Below the pieces are notes generated by a model. It was not told the DNA's origin and ran no database searches. It was given only the letters and a program-made list of their open reading frames with translations. DNA of 10,419 nucleotides. Source: Desulfobacteraceae bacterium (GTDB lineage Bacteria; Desulfobacterota; Desulfobacteria; Desulfobacterales; SURF-7). The position numbers and the translations under genes are program-made. Each line of letters starts with the position of its first letter. Position 1 is the first letter of the stretch. Shown one piece after another: positions 1 to 4,960 of the stretch. The DNA is taken from NCBI GenBank assembly GCA_030619585.1, contig JAUXBD010000011.1, positions 1 to 10,419 on the forward strand. The letters run 5' to 3'.

Positions 1-2
1 TC

Positions 3-404
3 AGGAATGGTCAGGGCTACTCAAGGGATGAAATGAAAGATTACTTTACCCTTATTGAAGACGGATACCAAGAGTACATCAATGTCCAAAGCATGGCAAA
101 ACTTTCTATAAGCAGGCAATATGGAAGTCAGTTTTATAACAAACAAACCGTAATGAAAGAGTATCTTTATCTGAAGGTGTCACAAAAAGAGCCATTTGAT
201 ATTTTGTATTTTACACCCTCTGTTGCCTGTATATACAATATCAATGATAAAAGTGGTTCAATCACACCGCAGATAATATACACTCCCATAACCAACATTG
301 AATTTGAGCTTAAAACCACATTTCTTTTGGGAAAAAACTATACTGAATACGGTGAAAAAATAAATGACTACAAAATTTATGCGTCGATGAAGTACTACTT
401 CTAA
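3..404 (+). CDS. C-terminal part of a probable outer-membrane beta-barrel protein (5' end outside window)
   Basis: The reading frame is open from the first bases of the window, so the gene starts upstream; the first internal Met (position 33) is not a convincing start. The visible ~133 residues alternate polar and hydrophobic or aromatic residues in short strands (for example YLYLKVS, IIYTPITNIEFELKTTFLL, YKIYASMKYYF). They end in Phe after an aromatic-rich strand, which is the usual C-terminal signature of barrels inserted by the BAM machinery. No specific family or substrate is recognised, so porin-like or beta-barrel is an inference from the strand pattern and terminal Phe. The stop codon TAA uses the first A residues of the MetE-like fragment that follows, so the gene end coincides with a recombination junction. 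The native terminus may therefore have been altered. Confidence 0.5.
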   Translation, partial: RNGQGYSRDEMKDYFTLIEDGYQEYINVQSMAKLSISRQYGSQFYNKQTVMKEYLYLKVSQKEPFDILYFTPSVACIYNINDKSGSITPQIIYTPITNIEFELKTTFLLGKNYTEYGEKINDYKIYASMKYYF

Positions 405-545
405 AAAAGGGTATTGATATTCCCCATATGCTGCAAAGAAGTATGCTTTCTCCGGCCACCTGCTGTCTTGTTAATCCTGATAAAGAAAAAACTGTGGAAA
501 AAGCTCTCAGGAATACTTCGTGCCAAGTATAATCTTCAGGATTAG
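403..545 (+). pseudogene. C-terminal fragment of a MetE/UROD-like (cobalamin-independent methionine synthase-like) gene, copy 1
   Basis: This stretch is a second copy of the 3' end of the fragment at 2621-2911. Positions 403-505 align without gaps to 2755-2857 at 95 of 103 identical bases by eye. Twenty bases present in the other copy (2858-2877) are then missing, between short CT-containing repeats. The deletion shifts the frame, so the reading frame now stops at 530-532, while the original frame would end at the TAG at 543-545 (LRAKYNLQD). The preserved peptide includes KKGIDIPHMLQRSMLSPATCC, close to the C-terminal segment of MetE-like proteins that carries the last zinc-ligand Cys. There is no start codon, ribosome binding site or N-terminal part. 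Most differences from copy 2 are synonymous, so the two copies diverged while still functional. Confidence 0.75.
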
Positions 546-602
546 TTCAAAAAACAATAACGAATGATTATACGTCTATGTCAAAATAGGCCGCAATTTT
601 TA

Positions 603-1517
603 CTACACCGATTTTTGTCCCGTCATTTCTGCAACCAGCTTAACCTGGGCAGAAAGGTTCGTAATATACGCATTTCGTTCTTGAGCGATATCGCCGGTAT
701 CGTCATATTCTTTTTTGCCCATTATTTCTATTGCTTTTTTAACATCATTACCGGCCTTTTCAAGATAATTCTTGATAAGATCAATATATTCATATGTGTA
801 ATTGGTTGCTTTCTCAAAAAAGGCCGGTACATCATCGCCGGTAAGTATCCAGCCGTGGCCGAAGCATATACTCTTAGGATTCAACGCTTTAAGTTTTTTT
901 ATTGAGTTTAAATAATCCAGGCTTGATGATAAAAAAACCACATGGGGTTTATCCATGTTTTTAATATTTGGCAATCCCAGGGCCTCACCTGTAAATAGAA
1001 TGCCATCTTCAGGAAGAAAAAATGACAGAGAGTCGTTTGTATGTCCATTGGTTTCATAAACTTTGCATGTGATACCTCCGAGATCAACGATGTCACCTTC
1101 TTTTAATTCTAAATCAAGCTTAACGGATTCTATTCGCACATCAGCATCACCAACAATTTCTTTATATGTTTCTCTCTGAAATTCACTCAGAGTATTCATT
1201 CTTTTAATTACTTTATCTTTTCCTAAAAGATCGCCTACTTTCTTGACACCGCCAAACTTCATCCCTGGAAGCTGGCGTTTCAGATAGGGCACAGCACCGA
1301 CATGATCATAGTGAGAGTGGGTAACAAACAGTAAATCAAGCTTCGCCTCATTCCCGACTATTTTTTTGATTGCTTTTAAATAAAGGGGGCCAAACATATT
1401 TATCCCGGCATCAATCATTAATGATTTTTTTGAGCCTTTTATTATATATGCCGGATACATAATTGTTCCCGCAACTGTTAAAAAATCATTTATCCTGCCG
1501 TTTGCTTCAGTAATCAT
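603..1517 (-). CDS. MBL-fold metallo-hydrolase
   Basis: A complete 304-residue metallo-beta-lactamase-fold enzyme, probably a cytoplasmic dinuclear metal hydrolase of unknown substrate. The ligand set is visible: THSHYDH (H67, H69, D71, H72), GHTNDS with H159, and FGHG with H221. The residue that normally bridges the two metals as Asp (GDxL motif) is Glu here (TGEALG, E178), a change seen in some MBL subfamilies. The C-terminal ~80 residues are helical and may form a lid or dimer contact. The start is supported by a purine-rich AAAGGA about 7 bases upstream of ATG. The ATG overlaps the TGA of a possible frame of the upstream small ORF (ATGA), and the TetR gene lies upstream on the same strand. 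The three likely form one operon in which this enzyme is the regulated activity. No terminator is obvious downstream. Confidence 0.88.
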   Translation of the reverse strand: MITEANGRINDFLTVAGTIMYPAYIIKGSKKSLMIDAGINMFGPLYLKAIKKIVGNEAKLDLLFVTHSHYDHVGAVPYLKRQLPGMKFGGVKKVGDLLGKDKVIKRMNTLSEFQRETYKEIVGDADVRIESVKLDLELKEGDIVDLGGITCKVYETNGHTNDSLSFFLPEDGILFTGEALGLPNIKNMDKPHVVFLSSSLDYLNSIKKLKALNPKSICFGHGWILTGDDVPAFFEKATNYTYEYIDLIKNYLEKAGNDVKKAIEIMGKKEYDDTGDIAQERNAYITNLSAQVKLVAEMTGQKSV

Positions 1518-1554
1518 CTGTTTTCCTTTCCCCCTCCCAACACAGCATAAAGCC

Positions 1555-1686
1555 TTACCTGATTGGTAAAATCAGCCAGCCGGAGCGTAATAAGTCCTTG
1601 TTCAGCCGCAAAAAAAGACCGGCTGACAATACCGCCATGATTATAATCCATCGAATAATTCTATATACTTTTATATTTTGATGCAT
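1555..1686 (-). CDS. Small hydrophobic ORF between the regulator and the MBL hydrolase (possible frameshift)
   Basis: A 43-codon ORF begins MHQNIKVYRIIRWI after a good GGAGG placed 7 bases before its ATG. It has one likely membrane segment (residues ~8-28). It is not recognised as a known family. Directly after the membrane segment the coding strand has a run of seven T (plus-strand A run 1610-1616). A -1 shift there would switch to a frame continuing FFAAEQGLITLRLADF... to VLGGGKENR and ending at TGA 1514-1516, which overlaps the ATG of the MBL gene as ATGA. The unshifted frame stops earlier, at 1555-1557. Either one T was lost from a ~57-residue gene, or slippage joins the frames, or the short form is the real product. 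The ribosome binding site and the operon position support translation; the function is unknown. Confidence 0.45.
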   Translation of the reverse strand: MHQNIKVYRIIRWIIIMAVLSAGLFLRLNKDLLRSGWLILPIR

Positions 1687-1748
1687 GAGTTATCCTCCAT
1701 GTACTTATGATAATATTTGAATCAAATGCTTAAATTTAACAGTAACAA

Positions 1749-2315
1749 TCATGGGTCAACCAGCCCTTTGAAAAAAATATTTAAAATAACATCAGGATTT
1801 TCAGGATATGGATTTTGTTCAGGCGATTCAAGCCAGAGTAGAAGAAATCCGTTGCAAACGCTATCGAGGGCAACTGCCAGGTCATACGGCCTGCCGATTT
1901 TTCGAAACCGATTATTTTTCATCCCGTTTTCAAATATCAAGGCAAGAGTATGCATAAACCTGCCATAACGTTCCCGAATTTCGCAATCAAGCCCCGCTTT
2001 AATATTAAAGCTCGCACCCCGAGTTTCAGCAAAATAAAGACGTACGACAGAGACGTTATCCTTAAAAACCTTACTTTTAGTTTTCACATAATTTCGTAAT
2101 TTTTCGATTTCATCATCAGTTTCTTCGATGGCGTTTGTGAGAGCATCATGAAACCTGTCGGCCTGTTCAACAATAAGCGATTTGTAAAGGCCCTCCTTAT
2201 TTTTAAAAAACTTATAAATCGTTCCAATAGAAAATTCGGCTTTTTGGGCAATTTCGTACATGGAGACGTTGTGGTACCCTTTTTCTGAAAAAAGCTCGAT
2301 AGCGGCTGCAAGCAT
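1749..2315 (-). CDS. TetR/AcrR-family transcriptional regulator, N-terminally shortened by an in-frame stop
   Basis: The 188-residue frame carries a TetR-type N-terminal DNA-binding domain. Helix 1 is LAAAIELFSEKGYHNVS and the helix-turn-helix is MYEIAQKAEFSIGTIYKFFKNKEGLYKSLI, followed by an all-helical ligand-binding domain of typical length. It probably represses its own operon and the downstream MBL gene on the same strand. Immediately upstream in the same frame, codons for MKVEKLRQR begin at an ATG (2346-2348) with a strong GGAGG (2356-2360). They are cut off by TAA (2319-2321), two codons before the ATG used here. The original protein therefore probably started at 2348 and lost about 11 residues to a nonsense change, or is now made by termination-reinitiation. 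The helix-turn-helix is intact, so residual activity is possible. The inducer cannot be inferred. Confidence 0.82.
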   Translation of the reverse strand: MLAAAIELFSEKGYHNVSMYEIAQKAEFSIGTIYKFFKNKEGLYKSLIVEQADRFHDALTNAIEETDDEIEKLRNYVKTKSKVFKDNVSVVRLYFAETRGASFNIKAGLDCEIRERYGRFMHTLALIFENGMKNNRFRKIGRPYDLAVALDSVCNGFLLLWLESPEQNPYPENPDVILNIFFKGLVDP

Positions 2316-2318
2316 CTC

Positions 2319-2360
2319 TTACCGCTGCCTGAGTTTTTCTACTTTCATTATTCAACCTCC
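2319..2360 (-). promoter_or_regulatory. Original ribosome binding site and start of the TetR gene, closed by TAA
   Basis: On the minus strand GGAGG (2356-2360) lies 7 bases before ATG (2346-2348). Nine sense codons follow, encoding MKVEKLRQR, then TAA (2319-2321), GAG, and the ATG at 2315 that opens the remaining regulator frame. The nine residues look like a normal basic TetR N-terminus. The unit could now act as a short leader peptide whose termination feeds ribosomes to the ATG one codon further on. Confidence 0.7.
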
Positions 2361-2394
2361 GTTTGGCCAAGTGTTACTATTTTTTATAGCACTG

Positions 2395-2418
2395 ACGTTA
2401 TATTTCAAAATATGACGT
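2395..2418. promoter_or_regulatory. Candidate TetR operator: 24-bp imperfect palindrome
   Basis: The element reads ACGT-T-ATATTT-CA-AAATAT-G-ACGT. The outer ACGT boxes and the inner ATATTT/AAATAT arms are perfectly symmetric, with only the two spacer positions and the centre mismatched. It lies 47 bp upstream of the original TetR start, in an AT-rich stretch suited to a promoter. Its size and position fit autoregulation by a TetR dimer. No -35/-10 pair was clear enough to name. Confidence 0.55.
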
Positions 2419-2420
2419 AT

Positions 2421-2620
2421 CATCCATATTATGAAACAATATGATTGTAAAGTTGGATTTTGGTGAACTCGTAAAAAGCCAGGCAACGGCGTTTGCGCCG
2501 CTATCGAATAACTTTTAAATTTATGTAGTTAGACAGCAAATTTTAATTTTAGTTATTTGTAAGTGCCAAACACCTTTTCATTATTAATGTGCAATTAGAC
2601 AGACGGAAATCATCCTATGA
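2421..2620. other. Intergenic region between the TetR promoter and the MetE-like fragment
   Basis: No gene is supported here. It holds a perfect GC-rich hairpin (CGGCG, loop TTTG, CGCCG at 2487-2500) directly after GTGAACTCGTAAAAAG (2463-2478). It also holds two copies of TTAGACAG (2529-2536 and 2596-2603) separated by 59 bp. The hairpin lacks a T run and is not a convincing terminator. The combination suggests a decayed small repeat element or insertion scar, unproven from one copy. ATG at 2617 opens only eight codons. Confidence 0.35.
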
Positions 2621-2911
2621 GCTTCAATAAAACGGTTTCTTGATAATGGTGGTGTTCTTGTCTGGGGAATAGTTCCCACAGGTTTCGAAGCCTTTGAAAA
2701 AGAGGATATGAATTCATTAACAGCTCAACTGGAAAATGTCTGGCAAATTCTGGCAAAAAAGGGTATTGATATTTCTCATATGTTGCAAAGAGGTATGCTT
2801 TCGCCGGCTACCTGCTGTCTTGTTAATCCGGATAAGGAAAAAACTGTGGAAAAAGCTTTCGAAATTGTGCAAAATCTCTCAGGCATACTTCGTGAAAAAT
2901 ATAATTTTTAG
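2621..2911 (+). pseudogene. C-terminal fragment of a MetE/UROD-like (cobalamin-independent methionine synthase-like) gene, copy 2
   Basis: The frame opens just after a TGA and reads RFLDNGGVLVWGIVPTGFEA, then through MNSLTAQLENVWQILAKKG and GMLSPATCCL to ILREKYNF. The GGVLVWGIVPT strand and the late SPATCCL segment match the end of the (beta/alpha)8 barrel in MetE-like/UROD-superfamily proteins, where a Cys near the C-terminus binds zinc. Only about 96 of the usual 330 or more residues remain. The internal ATG at 2708 has no clear ribosome binding site, so a 67-residue product from there is unlikely to be functional. The 3' part is repeated in copy 1 at 403-545, forming direct repeats around the TetR/MBL block. 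The flavodiiron gene starts 46 bases downstream. Confidence 0.72.
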
Positions 2912-2957
2912 TGAACCCAATAAAAACTGATTAAATAACAACAAAGGGAGGCACAAC

Positions 2958-4136
2958 ATGAAAACACGAAAGATCAAAGAGCATATTTACTGGATGGGTT
3001 CAGTGGATTGGGACAGCCGCCTATTCGATTCGCTGATCCCTTTGCCGGATGGAACAAGCTATAACGCTTATTTAATTGAAGGAAGTGAAAAAACAGCTTT
3101 GCTGGACACGGTTGATCCCCCCATGGACCAGGAGTTGATGGAACAGCTTGAGGGTATCCCTAAAATCGACTACATCGTCTCTCAACATGCGGAACAGGAT
3201 CATTCGGGAATAATACCGCAGGTGTTAAAAAAATACCCTGGCGCAAAACTCATTTCATCTCCCAAAGCCAAAGGAATGCTCATCGATCTTCTCCAGGTGC
3301 CGGAGGATTCTTTCAAGACGGTTGAAGATGGCGAGACCTTGTCTCTCGGGGATAAGACCTTGAAGTTTATTCACACTCCCTGGGTTCACTGGCCGGAAAC
3401 CATGGTAACCTATCTGGAGGAAGACCGGATTCTTTTCAGCTGTGATTTTTTCGGTTCCCATATTGCTACCACAGATCTCTTTGTCGCAGATGAAGGGCGG
3501 GTGTATGAAGCGGCTAAACGCTATTTTGCTGAAATCATGATGCCGTTTCGAAGCATAATCAGAAAAAATCTGGAAAAACTGGCACCCTATCCCATTGAAA
3601 TGATCGCACCGAGTCATGGGCAGGTTTATCCCAATCCGAAATTTATTTTGGATGCTTATCACGACTGGGTGAATGGTCCCTCCAAAAACACGGTGGTTTT
3701 GCCCTATGTATCCATGCATGAAAGCACGAAGCTGATGGTGGATCATTTGGTATCGGCGCTGGTAGAGAAAGGCGTCCGGGTTGAACTGTTTAACCTGGCC
3801 GTAACCGATATCGGGAAACTGGCCATGGCCCTGGTTGACGCGGCGACCATCGTTGTCGGCACGCCTACCGTACTGGCAGGACCACATCCCTATGCGGCTT
3901 ATGCCGCGTTTTTGGCAAATGCCCTGCGGCCCAACACAAAATTCCTGTCCGTTATAGGTTCCTATGGGTGGGGCGGCAAGACCGTGGAGACCCTTGCGGG
4001 AATGATTCCTAATCTCAAGGTAGAGGTCCTTTCCCCTGTTCTTTGCAAAGGTGTGCCATCAGAGGATGCGTTTAAGGCATTGGATGATCTGGCGGCCGCG
4101 ATTGCACAAAAACACAAAGAACACGGTTTTACATAA
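2958..4136 (+). CDS. FprA family A-type flavoprotein (flavodiiron protein)
   Basis: A complete 392-residue flavodiiron protein, a cytoplasmic enzyme that reduces O2 to water and/or NO to N2O using FMN and a non-heme diiron site. It protects anaerobes from oxygen or nitrosative stress. The N-terminal MBL-like domain has all seven diiron ligands: HAEQDH (H77, E79, D81, H82), H144 in WVHWPET, D163 in SCDFFG and H220 in PSHGQ. From about residue 245 a flavodoxin-like domain begins with a phosphate-binding loop around YVSMHEST, and GTPTVLAGPHP and GSYGWGG line the FMN site. The start has a strong GGGAGG 7 bases upstream. No rubredoxin domain is fused, but a rubredoxin-like fragment follows in another frame, consistent with the usual electron donor. 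O2 versus NO preference cannot be read from the sequence. Confidence 0.95.
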   Translation: MKTRKIKEHIYWMGSVDWDSRLFDSLIPLPDGTSYNAYLIEGSEKTALLDTVDPPMDQELMEQLEGIPKIDYIVSQHAEQDHSGIIPQVLKKYPGAKLISSPKAKGMLIDLLQVPEDSFKTVEDGETLSLGDKTLKFIHTPWVHWPETMVTYLEEDRILFSCDFFGSHIATTDLFVADEGRVYEAAKRYFAEIMMPFRSIIRKNLEKLAPYPIEMIAPSHGQVYPNPKFILDAYHDWVNGPSKNTVVLPYVSMHESTKLMVDHLVSALVEKGVRVELFNLAVTDIGKLAMALVDAATIVVGTPTVLAGPHPYAAYAAFLANALRPNTKFLSVIGSYGWGGKTVETLAGMIPNLKVEVLSPVLCKGVPSEDAFKALDDLAAAIAQKHKEHGFT

Positions 4137-4141
4137 CGGAC

Positions 4142-4234
4142 TTGATACACCTTAGAATCTGGAAAGAGCGTTGCCAGTGGCAGTGCCCCGTATGCTTTGT
4201 TGAAAAGGATGAATTTGAAACAATAGAGATATGA
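4142..4234 (+). pseudogene. Second half of a rubredoxin-like domain, possibly translated
   Basis: Frame 2 between the flavodiiron gene and the next ORF encodes IWKERCQWQCPVCFVEKDEF and ends TIEI. WQCPVC...KDEFE matches the C-terminal CPxC knuckle and KDxFE tail of rubredoxins and of rubrerythrin-type rubredoxin-like domains. The first CxxC knuckle is absent, leaving only three Cys (two in the knuckle), so a normal FeCys4 site cannot form in one chain. The only in-frame start candidate is TTG at 4142, without a good ribosome binding site. The stop TGA (4232-4234) overlaps the next ATG as ATGA, the spacing of translationally coupled genes. Most likely it is the remnant of a rubredoxin gene, or of a rubredoxin domain once attached to the flavodiiron protein. 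A short zinc- or iron-binding peptide is the alternative. Confidence 0.55.
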
Positions 4235-4740
4235 AAATAAAAACCGCTAATACAATTCTCTATTGCAGCAAATGGGAAGAAACAGTCCGGTTTTACCGGG
4301 ATCATCTGAATTTGACGGTCATTTTTTTAACAGACTGGTTTGTTGAGTTTTATTTGAGTACAGCAACCCGGTTAAGTATTGCTGATGAAAAGCGTGCTTC
4401 CATAAAAAGCTGTAATGGAAAAGGGATAACAGTGGATACATCCACTGAAGGGTTTCTCCATGAAGATAATCCTGTTTTACTTGATTACTATGATTTCAGG
4501 GATCAGTTCGGACGGGATGAAAAAATCGCAATAGCCGTAAAATCAAATGATATTTTCTCTTTTTCGTTTCTTGAAAAGCTTAAAGATCTTCACAACGATC
4601 TGGAGGAAAATGTTCCCCACGTTGCCGAAGTGACAAGCCTGATCAACGCAAGAAACATGCGTGGAGAAGAAAGCTTATTTATTGTCGAAGACCTGCTGGA
4701 AGAATGGCCGAAGACCCAAAAGGATCTAACCGGACATTAA
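4231..4740 (+). CDS. Chimeric ORF: truncated VOC (glyoxalase-like) domain fused to an RND/MMPL exporter fragment
   Basis: The 169-residue ORF joins two unrelated pieces. Residues 1 to about 66 (NTILYCSKWEETVRFYRDHL ... CNGKGIT) look like the first beta-alpha-beta-beta-beta module of a vicinal-oxygen-chelate protein, whose second half is missing. Residues from about 67 (STEGFLHEDNPVLLDYYDFR, then FGRDEKIAIAV, LEKLKDLHNDLEENVPHVAE, LINARNMRGEE, IVEDLLEEWP) match the first periplasmic region of RND/MMPL-type exporters. The membrane segments on both sides are absent. The exporter reading continues in another frame after 4736, so the ORF ends by frameshift at its TAA. The start overlaps the rubredoxin-like frame (ATGA). 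A stable or functional product is doubtful. Confidence 0.65.
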   Translation: MKIKTANTILYCSKWEETVRFYRDHLNLTVIFLTDWFVEFYLSTATRLSIADEKRASIKSCNGKGITVDTSTEGFLHEDNPVLLDYYDFRDQFGRDEKIAIAVKSNDIFSFSFLEKLKDLHNDLEENVPHVAEVTSLINARNMRGEESLFIVEDLLEEWPKTQKDLTGH

Positions 4741-4876
4741 AGAACGGGCCATGGACAATCCTGTTTATAAAAATATCGTTGTCTCGGAAGACGGCAGCTT
4801 TACAACGATCATAATTGACACCAATAATTATTCCCATGAAGATAACGAAACCGATATGCTTGAAGGGTTATTGTGA
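4736..4876 (+). pseudogene. Frameshifted continuation of the RND/MMPL exporter fragment
   Basis: The frame reads IKERAMDNPVYKNIVVSEDG, then SFTTIIIDTNNYSHEDNETD and MLEGLL before TGA (4874-4876). This is the normal sequel, in RND/MMPL exporters, of the segment that ends the preceding ORF: a conserved NPLxxNxxVSxDG-type stretch of the first periplasmic loop. The two are joined by a one-base gain near 4731-4736. After LEG the exporter homology stops, so the rest of the transporter (several hundred residues and all membrane helices) is gone. An internal ATG (4751) could start a 41-residue peptide, but no ribosome binding site is evident. Confidence 0.68.
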
Positions 4877-4886
4877 ACCGTTCACA
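4872..4886. promoter_or_regulatory. 15-bp perfect palindrome upstream of the DUF4405 gene (Crp/Fnr-like)
   Basis: TGTGAACCGTTCACA is symmetric around a single central C. TGTGA and TCACA half-sites are those of Crp-type regulators, and HcpR sites of sulfate reducers are similar, but those have a 6-base spacer and this has 5. It lies 75-89 bases before the ATG at 4961 and overlaps the stop of the exporter remnant. Regulator identity is inference. Confidence 0.4.
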
Positions 4887-4894
4887 TAAAAAAA

Positions 4895-4907
4895 TTGCTT
4901 AAAGCAA
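4895..4907. promoter_or_regulatory. 13-bp perfect palindrome upstream of the DUF4405 gene
   Basis: TTGCTT-A-AAGCAA lies 8 bases after the first palindrome and 53 bases before the DUF4405 start. It may be a second operator. The single central base leaves little loop, so a DNA site is more likely than an RNA hairpin. No trustworthy -35/-10 pair could be set around it. Confidence 0.3.
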
Positions 4908-4960
4908 AAGGACTACAGATACTATAAAATCATACATTGTTTATATGGAGGACAGTAATA

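Noticed and set aside
564..905. 113-codon plus-strand ORF
   Set aside because: Antisense to the 3' part of the MBL hydrolase, with implausible composition.
1717..1968. 83-codon plus-strand ORF
   Set aside because: Antisense to the C-terminal part of the TetR regulator.
3255..3887. 210-codon minus-strand ORF inside the flavodiiron gene
   Set aside because: Antisense shadow of a fully conserved flavodiiron coding sequence.
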